Assembly: GCA_963682025.1 (NCBI GenBank)
Contig: OY821517.1
Location: forward strand, 341,420,196-341,484,195
Source of the DNA: Cordilura impudica
Lineage: Eukaryota; Arthropoda; Insecta; Diptera; Scathophagidae
Length of the DNA stretch: 64,000 bases
Reading direction: 5' to 3'
Translations under genes and position numbers: made by a program
Notes under the pieces: model-generated
Databases searched by the model: none
What the model saw: the letters and a program-made list of their open reading frames with translations, nothing else
Told to the model about the DNA's origin: nothing
Shown: in pieces, positions 10,152 to 20,473 of the stretch
Layout: every line of letters begins with the position of its first letter
How positions within the stretch are numbered: the first letter of the stretch is position 1

Positions 10152-13130
10152 TTATGTTATTTCATAAGTAATTTCAGAATGGTTCTTGCTCTGGATAAAT
10201 GGATCATCTTGACTTATAAAAGCAGGTTTTATCAAATCGATAGAAACTGATCGAGTTGAGTTACCATATTGAATTTTAAAAGTTTTGTCACTTCTTTCTA
10301 AAACTTTATATGGACCTTCGAAAGGAGCACTTAATTTTGATGGTTGTATAATTTTTATAAAAACATATTCACAATTCTTTAAAGATTTTGGCATGTAATA
10401 TCTATCTTTGTTATGATATAATACCTCACTTTTAACTTCAGAAAAATGTTCTCTTAATTTGGAGAGCAGGAAATCAGAAGACATGTTATCTTCAGATTCC
10501 ACAATTAGTTCACCTGGAATTCGTAAGCATTGTCCATAAACCAATTCTGCAGGTGAACATTTTAAATCCTCTTTAACGGATGTGCGAATGCCTAACAATA
10601 TTAGTGGAAGTTTCTCTGACCATATTTTAACATTGTTACTCGTTAAAATTGAAGTTTAACGAGGGTGATAAGCAGAAGTATGAATTTTATGAGATCCGAG
10701 TAGAGTTGTCAATTCGCTAAAACATCTGGACGTAAATTGGGAACCTCTGTCTACAGTTAATTTTAAAGGAATTCCGAATCTAGGTACATAATTGTAAACA
10801 AATGTTTTAGCAATGGTCGAGGCAGAAATATCTTTAAGAGGATAGGCTTCTGGCCAGCGAGAAAATCTATCGATAATTGTTAAAATGTACCTGAAATTAT
10901 TCGATACAGGAAGAGGTCCAACAATATCCATATGGATATGCTCGAAACGTCCTTTTGGTACTTCGATGGGTTGAATGGGTGATTTTGTATAAACATTAAT
11001 TTTATGTTTCTGACATATTAGACAATCTCTAGTCCAGTTATTAATATCTTTTTTCATAAAGGGCCAAAAATATTTATTAACTAATAATTTTCTAGTGGCT
11101 CTGATTCCCGGATGTGATAAAGAATGAATTTTATTGAAAAGAAGAGACTGGCAAAAGAGACTGGCAAATAGGGACGATAAGAACTGCCGGAAATATCACA
11201 CCACAGATTAAAATTTCTTCCGGGCATAAGAATTTCTTTAAGATTATACTTCTGATTTCGAGTCGATATAATAGTTCTTAAAACATCATCATTTCGTTGT
11301 TCCAAGGATAATTGGTTGAGATTAATATCTTCTGAGTGTAATGAACAAATTTCTGGTAAACGAGATAATGAATCAGCAAAATGTCTGATATCATTAGTAA
11401 ATTGCGCAATGAATTCTAAGTGTCGTGTTTGACGAGGTGATTTATCAGACTTTGAATTAATAGCGTTAATTAATGGTTTATGATCAGTGAAAATAATAAA
11501 TTCTCGTCCCTATAAAAAGTGACGGAAATGCTTAATTGTAAGATAAATGCCTAGAAGTTCTCTATCAAATGTTGAATATTTCATTTCAGTAGAACTTAAT
11601 TTACGTGAGAAATACGCTAAAGTTCTAAATGATCCCCCGAATATTGTTGGAGAACAGCTCCGACAGCAACAAGAGAAGCATGAACAGCAATAGATAATGT
11701 GGAGTTTTTATTAAAATGATTTAATAATGGTTTCTGCGCAAATTTATTTTTAACATCTCTAAATGCGTTTAATGTGTCTTTTGTCCAATAAATATCTTTA
11801 ATTTTATGTTTATTCGCTTCAGAAATTATTTTGTGTAAAGGAATAAGAAATTTAGTTAATTGTGGAACATATCTATGGTAATAATTGATTATACCTAAAA
11901 ACTGATGCAGTTTTTTACTGTCTTAGGTATATCATATTCTAAAATTGTTTCAATTCTAGATTTGGAAGGACGTATACCGTATTCTGAAATATTATAACCT
12001 AAGAATTCAAGTTCAGATACACCAAAAATGCACTTGGATGGTTTAATATTTAAACCATATTTATCAAGTCTTTTAAAAACTTAGTGTAAATGATGAAAAT
12101 GTTCTTCCTGATTTTTACTAGCTAATAAAATATCATCGACATATGTGAATACAAAATCTAAACCACCAAATACTTCGTTAATGAATCTTTGGAATGTTTG
12201 TGCGCTATTACGAAGGCCAAATGGCATACGAACAAATTCATACATACCAAAAGGAGTAGTGATGGCAGTTTTATGTATATCTTCATCAGCCATAGGTATT
12301 TGATGATAGGCACGTATGAGATCGATTTTGGAAAACAGTTTTCTATTAATTAAGTCGATATTTATGTCGTGAATATGAGGAAGAGAATAACGGTCTGGGA
12401 TAGTTGAACAGTTTAAACGTCTGTAATCTCCACATGGTCTCCAATCATTAATTTCTTTCTTTGGGACCATGTGGAGGGGTGAACACACAGAGGAATTAGA
12501 AGGACGACAAATGCCTAATTTAACTAAATTGTCGAATTCCTTTTTAGCAATTCTAAATTTTATCGGATCTAATCTTCGGGGTTTACTAAATGGAAGAAAG
12601 CCTGTAGTCTGAAGTTTATGGACAGTATTGTGTGTTACAATTTTCCTATAATCTGGTTAACAAATTACTGAAGGGTATTCTGATAGAAGAGTTGACCATT
12701 TACAATCAATATTATTCAATTTTAAAGAAAATATATTAGAAAACCCTAAGTGTGCTGCAGATATTACTTTATTTGATGAGTTAATTAATTTTCTATTTTT
12801 GATATCTACTAATATACCAAATTTTTCTCAAAAATTTGCTCCAATGATTGGGATATTAATGTTAGCCAAAATAAAAGGAAAAGTAAAATTTGTTTTGAAA
12901 CCCAAATCAATATTAAAGTTTTGATAGCCAAAGGTACGAATTGGTGTACCATTTGCAGCTAAGAGAAATATGTCACATTTTTTTTTTTTCACCCTTGAAT
13001 TCTTTGACTGGAAATACGGAAACTTCTGCTCCAGTATCTATCAGAAATTTTAACTTGCTATTTTTATCAGTGACAAACAGACGACGTGAATTAAGTAACG
13101 AATTTCCATTATGAGTCGTCGACAAAATGG
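10152..13130 (-). pseudogene. pol of the Ty3/gypsy element (PR-RT-RH-IN)
   Basis: Protease: FLIDTGAEVSVFPV near 13060-13020. Reverse transcriptase: [39 protein letters not shown] and the catalytic YVDD (12488-12081). RNase H: a FTDHKPLINAI motif and a ..HFADSLSRLPE end (about 11530-11330), with an in-frame stop just upstream. Integrase: CLICQKHK finger part, MDIVGPLP and TVDRGSQF carrying the first two catalytic aspartates (11057-10656). After AYHPR the region that should contain the third catalytic residue is missing; the frame resumes at WSEKLPLILLG. The C-terminal part runs to 10152. The polyprotein cannot be functional. Confidence 0.85.
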
Positions 13131-13136
13131 ATCGAT

Positions 13137-14043
13137 TTAGTTTAAAGGTTTCGACTGAAAGTTCCTAAAAAATGAACATGATTCTTCGCATTTGAGAGCT
13201 TTGTTACCAAAACGAGAATGATACCAACAAACATATTCGTTTTTTCTATTATGAAAAGAGCGATTAGGATTTTTAGAAAAAATTTTTGTATTAGAATTAG
13301 TGGTATTTATCTTATTTAACGCGTCAATATTTAAAGTTAATTTGTCTATGTTCTCGTTTAATTTTGAGGTTAATTCTGTAAAATTTTGAAGAAGATTAAC
13401 TTGTGAAATTTCAGTTGAGTTAATAATTGATGTACTTGGATTAGATAACTGAAAAATTTTATCTGCTAAAATAACTTTTTCATCAATTGATGGTATACGA
13501 GAAGAAGTTAAATGAAGTTGAACATTTTGAGGTAATTTTCGTAGCCAAAATTTAAAAATCAATTCACGAGAAACGAATGAAAGTGGTCCCGCTAATATTG
13601 TTAGTTCACGAAATAAATCTGATGGTTTTCTATCATCTAATTGGGAATCTGACAATATTGCTTCTAGTCTACTTTCTTCACTAAGAGAAGCAAAGTGCTT
13701 CTTTAACAGCATCATATTTTTGAGTTAAAGGAGGATTTTGAACTATATCTAATACTTTTAAGATAGCATCTTGGGACAAAGATGTAATAATGAACTGATA
13801 CTTAGTATCATCATTTGTAATGTTATGTAATTGAAATTGTAAATCAACTTGAAGAAACCATGCTTCTGGAAGTGAAGACCAAAATTGAGGAATTTTTAAA
13901 TTTGGTATTGGACTAAAAATACGTGGACCTGAATTAAGAGTAGTTTGATTTTCATTGTCATTATTTATTGTTGTGTTAGAAGGAGGATTTTGTGCTGGAA
14001 GAGCATCAAGAAAACTATCATTTTGAGAGCGTGTAAGAACCAT
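13137..14043 (-). pseudogene. gag of the Ty3/gypsy element
   Basis: Starts MVLTRSQND at 14043. It has the capsid-type segment PQFWSSLPEAWFLQVDLQF, then a frameshift near 13700 into a frame reading ESRLEAILSD, DRKPSDLFRELT and FWLRKLPQNV. The C-terminal end has a cysteine/histidine cluster (CWYHSRFG..ALKCEESC) in place of a classic CCHC knuckle, a form common in insect gypsy-like Gags. Apart from the frameshift the frame is open. Confidence 0.75.
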
Positions 14044-14542
14044 TTTTGGTAGGTAATTTAAGAAGAAATTAATATGTTTCAGAGGGAAGTTAAAAGTTAA
14101 AAATAAGTAATGCGAAAATGAAACGACGAAAAACGTAATAACAATAGTTTGAAAGTTAAATAACAAGAAGTAAAGCTACTTATCAATTTTGACAGCCAGA
14201 TGTAGATTGGATGATTGATCAAAAGAGGGTTAAGTTGATTGTAGATGGTTGGATGATTGACCAATATAGGATTAAGTTGATTACAGATGACTTGATGGAT
14301 TAAAGATGGATTGAATTTGATATCATTTGTATTAGATGTCTCCAAAACATAGTTTGATAATAAATTTGCGTATATTGAGTATTTGTCGTTGTATATAAGG
14401 TGTTGTATTCGCACTATTTTCGCCACACTGTACTGTTTTCAGTCGCACCAAAGATTACAAATGATAGTTCTTGTTGTACGAAATTTTATATTGTATGCAG
14501 CTCTTCATTTATTGATTAAAGATATATTTGATATTAAGATTT

Positions 14543-14560
14543 TTAATTGCAGGATCGCCA
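14543..14560 (-). promoter_or_regulatory. Primer-binding site of the Ty3/gypsy element
   Basis: TGGCGATCCTGCAATTAA starts one base inside the 5' LTR, exactly where similarity between the two LTRs stops. The TGG start is that of a tRNA-primed binding site. I do not assign the tRNA. Confidence 0.6.
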
Positions 14561-14561
14561 A

Positions 14562-14745
14562 TATAGATATTTTATTCTATTTTAATTTATTATACAAAAA
14601 ACTTCAAAATTAGAATGAACAAAATGAAAATTATTGACAAAAAGAAAACTCAAAGGAAATTAAATTATATAAAAATATTTTGAGCAAACAAACAAGTTTT
14701 AACAAGTGTATAAATAATAAAACAAATGTATTGATGGACACTACA
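14562..14745 (-). repeat. 5' LTR of the Ty3/gypsy element
   Basis: Partner of the LTR at 9919-10125. It starts TGTAGTGTCCATC on the minus strand, five bases shorter at the start than its partner, and abuts the GTATG duplication. Confidence 0.8.
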
Positions 14746-14750
14746 GTATG

Positions 14751-15417
14751 ACAAATCGGCCTTCAGAAGTAAAAAAATCAAAGTTGTCCAATGTAGAAGA
14801 CCCTCCCTCAAATATGTCAAAATATAGATTTCTTACTATTCTCTGCCCCATAACCCAAAAACAAAAACTTACCGAGGCAAACTAATTTCAGATTTGAATT
14901 TCTCAATCCCAAAATCACTACATATGTCATAGGTACAGACAAAAAAATTCAATTTCTTTCCATAATCTCAAGGCTGGGCTGTGGCATACCAAATATTTTT
15001 ACCTGTTACAGGTAAACGAAACAAAAAGAAAAAGAAAAAATAATGAATACCATTTCGTGTGCTTTTTTTTAGTTAAAATCATCAAAAATTACGACATTAG
15101 AGGGTTAATATATCAATCTTATTTTACAAATTTAATTCAATGCTTTAGGTGTTTTCATTTCATTTGTATGATTGTGATTGCTGTCTGTTTGTTTTCTTTA
15201 AAATCTGTCGAAATGGAAATAAACGGAAGTATAACGGAGATTAATATACCGATTTAAATAATATAAAAAAAAACCCCTTAACATATGCCACAGAATTGTG
15301 TAAACTTTTATAAAGTGTCATAGAACTATGGATGTATGTTTGTATGTGTTCGTAATACGCAAGTAAATTTGATATATAATTTTTGTCTTTAAAGGTTGTA
15401 TTACTTATGATAATTTG
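14751..15417. other. Noncoding stretch with a small palindrome
   Basis: Nothing was recognised except TTTACCTGTTACAGGTAAA at ~14998-15016, a small near-perfect hairpin. Confidence 0.4.
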
Positions 15418-15430
15418 TTGAATTTTTTAA

Positions 15431-16835
15431 GTGTGCGAAATTAGCCCCCCCATTTTTGGAAATAAAATTTTTTGAAGATTGTTCTGAATTGTTATAGGAT
15501 TGTTCTAAAATGTTTCAAAACGATGAGTTTCTAAAATATAATTTGTACCGGTAAATCGAAAAAAACTAATTTAAACTTTGACCCCCACTTTTGGAAAAAA
15601 CAATTTGTCGGTTGTTCTAGGTTGTTCTAAACATTGTTCCAAAATAGATATGTCGCAAACCGTAACGTACGCAAATGAGAACGAAAAACATTTTTCCGCG
15701 ATATCAATGTTATTAAACGATATCAATGTTTTTATGCAACACGAAAGTTAACGTACAGATTCCAAAATTTCTTTTATAAAAGGTATTCTGAAAGGCACCC
15801 TCAACACTATTTTAATCAACCCCAAATATACGGGTCCCTTAATTTTACATCCTCTCTATAACATATCCAAGTTTCAGAGTGATCTGAGGGTGCCATTCAG
15901 GATACCTTGTATGAAAGAAATTTTGGAATCTGTACGTTAAGTTTCGTGTTGCATAACAATATTGATATCGTTTAATAACGTTCTTATTTGCGTACGTAAC
16001 GGTTTGCGACATATCTATTTTGGTACAATGTTTAGAACAACCTAGCACAACCGACAAATTTTTTTTTCCAAAAGTGGGGGCAAAGTTTAAAATTCGTTTA
16101 TTTCGATTTACCGGTACAAATTATATTTTAGAAACTCATCATTTTGGAACATTGTAGAACAATCCTAGAACAATTCAGAACAATCTTCAAAAAATTTTAA
16201 TTCCAAAAATGGGGAAGAAATTTTGGAATCTGTACGTTAGCTTTCGGGTTGCATAAAAATATTGATACCGTTTAATAACGTTGATATCGCGGAAAAATGT
16301 TTGTCGTTCTCATTTACGTACGCTACGGTTTGCGACATATCTATTTTGGAACAATGTTTAGTACAACCGACAATTTTTTTTTCCAAAAGTGGGAGGGGCA
16401 AAGTTTAAAATTCGTTTTTTTCGATTTACCGGTACAAATTATATTTTAGAAACTCATCGTTCTAGAACATTTTAAAACAATCCTAGAATAATTCAGAACA
16501 GTCTACAAAAAATGTTATTTCCAAAAATGGGGGGCTAACTTCGCAATCGCGGAAAAATGTTTTTCGTTCTCATTTGCGTACGTTACGGTTTGCGATATAT
16601 CTATTTTGGAACAATGTTTAGAACAACTAGAAGAACCTAGAACAACCACCAAATTTTTTTTTTCCAAAAGTGGGGGCAAAGTTTAAAATTAATTTTTTTT
16701 TTTTCGATTTACCGGTACAAATTATATTTTAAGAACTCATCATTTTGGAACATTGTAGAACAATCCTAGAACAATTCAGAACAATCTTCAAAAAATTGTA
16801 TTTCCAAAAATGGGGGGGGGGCTAACTTCGCACAC
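15431..16835. mobile_element. Large foldback element with 13-bp target duplication
   Basis: It begins GTGTGCGAAATTAGCCCCCC and ends GGGGGGCTAACTTCGCACAC. The left arm (15431-~15830) is answered by inverted sequence at ~15880-16215, and parts of that right arm are repeated again at ~16215-16540 and ~16545-16835. Markers in each arm include TACCGGTAAATCG / CGATTTACCGGTA, GACATATCTATTTTGG, and stretches of GTTCTAGAACAA-type sequence. TTGAATTTTTTAA flanks both ends (15418-15430, 16836-16848). No transposase frame is present. A left-arm fragment of the same family lies at 57198-57345. Confidence 0.85.
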
Positions 16836-16914
16836 TTGAATTTTTTAACTGAAAACGACAACATTTCGCAATGGCCTTTAAAGCGTGCAGCAGCTATTCT
16901 GCTGTTATCACCAC

Positions 16915-18085
16915 AATCGCACAGAGATTTTTTCCGCAAAAATCCATTTTTGTATGAAAAATTGGAAAAAATCATAAAAATGCATTTTTCTGGAAATCTA
17001 GGCAAGATAGAGCAAGAATGGCTTAAGTTTGGATCACCTCTATTTTTCAGCAAAAATCCAATTTTACATGAAACATTAATCATAAAAATGAATTTTTTCG
17101 AAAACTAAGCAAAAGAGAGCAAAAAAGACTTTAATTTAGGATCATCTAAGTTTTTGACCACAAATCTAATTTTATGTGAAAAACTTAAAAAAAAATCAAA
17201 AAAAAATGTTTCTTTCTCGAAAACTTAGTGAGATATTGCAACAAAAACTTTAATTTGGGATCGCCTATATTTTTCAGCAAAAATCAATTTTTTTATGAAA
17301 AATTAGAATATATTATAAAAATCGAAAAGGAAGCAAGATAGAACAAATGGGGTTTTAATTTAGGCTCACCAAAATTTTTGACCGAAAATCTCATTTCTAT
17401 ATGAAAAATTAGAAAAATCAAAAGAAAAATGCGTCGAAAACTTAGCAAGATAGCGCAAAGAGAGCTTTTGGGATATATAATTGGGCTTTAATTTGGGGTC
17501 ACCTATATTTTACAATCAAAAAAGAAAAATTCATTAAAATGCGTTTTACTCGAAAACTAAGCAAGATGGAGCAAAAAGAACTTTAATTTGCGATCACCTG
17601 TATTCTTCTATCTATTCTTATATTCAACATTATAAAAATCAAAAAAGCTAAAACGCAGCAAGACTGGAAACTTTTTCCGAACTTCCACTACGTTTAATAT
17701 ATTCCGAAGATTGTAATCTCGTTGTCGACATAACGGCCCGAGCCAAGATTTCTTTTTCTATATCTATTATTCTCTTTTAATTTGACGATCTTATAAATGA
17801 GCTTTCCCATGTCCTTAATATTAAAAAAATCATAAAAGTGCATTTTTCTCGTAAACTAAGCTTTAATTTGGGATCACCCATATTATTCACTAAAAATCCA
17901 ATTTTATATGAAAAATTTAAAAAAAATCATAAAAGTGCCTTTTTTTCGAAAACTAAGCAGAAATGGCTTTAATTTGATATCACCTTTATTTTCCAATTTT
18001 TTCATATGAAAAAATCAAAAAAAAATCTTAAAAACGGTTTTGTCGAAAACTAAGCAAAATCCGAAGTTTGGAATCTTATTACTTG
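16915..18085. repeat. Degenerate ~115-bp tandem repeat
   Basis: A series of diverged units with recurring landmarks in fixed order: TCGAAAACTAAGCAAGATAG, then GAGCAAAAAGA, CTTTAATTTGGGATCACCTAT, TTTTTCAGCAAAAATCCAATTTT (split here for length), ATATGAAAAATT, and ATCATAAAAATGCATTTTT. About eight units are visible with period 105-125 bp. Between ~17620 and 17810 the array is interrupted by a stretch (TATTATTCTCTTTTAATTTGA ... CTTATAAATGA) that recurs at ~18085-18125. Confidence 0.75.
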
Positions 18086-18283
18086 TATATTATTCTCTTT
18101 TAATTTAACTGTCTTATAAATGATTTTTGCCCGAGTCCTTAAAATGATAAACAATTAAATTTTTAAGCGAATTTTGCGACGGAATTTCTTTACAAAATTT
18201 ACAGTTATTTTACGAAGCTCTCATTCATTGAATGTGACATTTTGAATACTAATTGAAATTGACAACAAGATAATTCAGTTATA

Positions 18284-19588
18284 AAGGGTCCGCCAAATAA
18301 CTTTTTTTTTTTTGAAAATGCTATAAAAAAAAACTACTGAATATTATCTCAAATTTCTTTTTTTATTTGAAAGTACAATCCTTCCGGTTAATAATGGAAA
18401 ATAATTTCATTCAAATGGCTGCCTCGGCTGGCCATGCAGTAGCCTACACGATCGGTCCAATTTTTAAGCACATTATCGATTGTGTGCAGCTGTATTTCAC
18501 CAATGGCTTCACGAATATTGTCCTTTAAAGCGTCAATTGTCTCTGGCTTGTTGGCGTAACACTTATCTTTGAGGGCACCCCACAAATAATAGTCCAACGG
18601 TGTCAAATCGCAGCTCCGAGGTGGCTAAACGACATCAGCTCTGCGGCTGATAATGCGATCTTCAAAAACTGGGCGCAAAACATCGAGTGTAGCTTCGGAT
18701 GTGTGACACGTAGCGCTTCCCTGTTGAAACCAAATGTTGCCAATATCCTCCTCTTCAATTTTTGTGAACAAAAATTCGTTCAACACGGCCCGATAACGAT
18801 CGCCATTGACTGTAACAGCCACTCCTTGCTCATTTTCGAAGAAAAATGGCGCAATTATGCCTCTGGACCAAAATCCGCACCAAACAGTGACTCGTTTTGG
18901 GTGTATCGGCTTTTCAATGTATGCGTGCGGGTTTTCTGTGCCCCAAATGCGACAATTTTGCTTGTTTACATACCCGCCAAGATCAAAATGAGCTTCATCT
19001 GAAAAGATGATTTTTTTGGCAAAATCGGCATCTTCTGTAAGTCGATCGCAGGCCCACTTAGCGAAGCGAAAACGCATTGGATGGTCAGTTGGCTTCAACT
19101 CCTGAACCAATTGGACTTTGTATGGCGTTATACCAAGGTCCTTATGCAAAATTCGTCTCAATGATGCCTCCGAAATGTTCAATTCTTGAGAACGACGGTG
19201 AATTGATGTTGATGCCGCTTCACGCACACTTTCTGCCACAGCAGCAATATTCTCGGGTGTACGCACTGTTTTTGGCTGTTCACGCTTTGGTTTATCGATG
19301 AGGATGCCAGTTTCTTTCACTTTTTTCACAAGATAACGAACATACGGAGCTGACGGTGCTTCTCTTCTTCCAAAATCCGTACGCAATTTTCGCACACATT
19401 CTGCAACATTACCATGATTTTCAAAGAAATGTCGCAATATTTCCCAGCGTTGTTCAAGAGTATACACAACCATATTCGTTCAGCGGAAGGATAAAACTAA
19501 TTATCTGTCAAATCAGACATGAGCTAAGTGTTACCATTCACGAAATAAGCACTAGTTGATAAAAAAAAACGTTAGATGGCGGACCCTT
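18284..19588 (-). mobile_element. DD41D (rosa-like) mariner, almost complete
   Basis: Inverted ends AAGGGTCCGCC and GGCGGACCCTT lie directly inside TA dinucleotides (18282-18283, 19589-19590), the standard mariner target duplication. The length is 1305 bp and a transposase occupies most of it. It is the best-preserved mobile element in the window, although its transposase is inactive. Confidence 0.9.
18388..19473 (-). pseudogene. DD41D mariner transposase with one stop and a lost catalytic Asp
   Basis: One frame from MVVYTLEQRW to NEIIFHY, 361 codons, with a single in-frame TAG at 18625-18627 where the family pattern suggests tryptophan (before PPRSCDLTPLD). N-terminal DNA-binding half; catalytic half with FSDEAHFDLGGYVNKQNC (first Asp) and LTPLDYYLWG (third Asp, 41 residues after the position of the second). 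The second catalytic site reads QQGSATCHT here, while the relative at 49131-50088 has EQDGATCHTA: the aspartate is replaced by glycine. Two independent lesions inactivate it. Confidence 0.9.
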
Positions 19589-19590
19589 TA

Positions 19591-20340
19591 TTTTATGAAA
19601 GATGCGTTTTTTTTATTTAGTAGCGCTCTTAAATTTTCCCCTATTTTTATGCTTATAATTTAAACACTTACATTTATCTGCAACTGTCCAAACCTGTCTG
19701 TAACAATTACATTACATTACAATTAGGATTGGCTAAGGCAGCCTATAATTGTAGAACCGTAAAACAAGGAAGTACGTACATGGACGATAAATCACAATTG
19801 CGGTACAATTACACAATAATAGTTCCTAAATATACATTTTTAAATATTTATGTTATATTCACTCGTCTACCTTAAAAATGTTCTAATTTATTCATGCTGC
19901 TCACTTTAGTTCTCGCAATGGAATTATAGCTAATATCCTTTTCAAATTACCATAAATTTCCCTTTTGGAATATCATTGCTAAATGTATGACAGAGCATTG
20001 GCAGTGTATAAATTCAAAGATCTTGTAATGTTATCTTAACAGGCTTCTATACGTAGACAATTTTATTATAAAAAAACAACAAATGGAAAGAATACGCTTG
20101 AGACCAACCCACCCAGCCGGTGTTTTATTTTTTTGTTGTGTTGTTGTGTCGAGTAAGGTATTCATAATTTGAGCTTCCGTCAATGAAGATAGATAGATGA
20201 CTGTATATTTTGTTACACGGAATGTGTATTTGCAAAGAAAAAAAAACGTACTATCAGGGTTTCTCTAATGGTTTTATGCCATAATCCTGAAATAACTTTT
20301 AGTACAATATACGAGTATAAGTTTATAAAGGAACATAATT
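19591..20340. other. Noncoding stretch, nothing recognised
   Basis: Short simple repeats (ATTACATTACATTACA) and T-runs; no coding frame or element end. Confidence 0.4.
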
Positions 20341-20344
20341 TGTT

Positions 20345-20473
20345 TGTACATAACTCTGTGGTCTGGGTATAATAAGTTTGTGTTGATGTTTTTAACTAAT
20401 AGAAATATTTACGCAGACCTACTTTGTATTATACGGATCGACTCAGAATCACTATCTGATTCGATGATTTCGA
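20345..20473 (+). repeat. GTCY element, left part (split by a LINE)
   Basis: It begins at TGTGGTCTGGGTATAATAAG and runs to the core GACTCAGAATCACTATCTGATTCGATG, where the LINE tail starts. The right part continues at 23131 with GATGTCCGCCTGTCC. Confidence 0.8.

Larger units (their letters stand above)
9919..14745 (-). mobile_element. Ty3/gypsy LTR retrotransposon, decayed
   Basis: A complete but inactivated element on the minus strand. LTRs lie at 9919-10125 and 14562-14745 and the flanking 5-bp target duplication GTATG is at 9914-9918 and 14746-14750. Internal order on the minus strand is primer-binding site, gag, protease, reverse transcriptase, RNase H, integrase, purine tract (GAGGGAGGA next to the 3' LTR): the Ty3/gypsy order, without an env-like frame. 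Several frameshifts, stops and deletions are present. Confidence 0.85.

Noticed and set aside
15431..16835. Possible protein frame on the minus strand at 15845-16057
   Set aside because: It lies inside a foldback arm and is a by-product of the repeat.
18703..19301. Plus-strand frames opposite the DD41D transposase
   Set aside because: They are the antisense of a recognised transposase with matching motifs on the minus strand.
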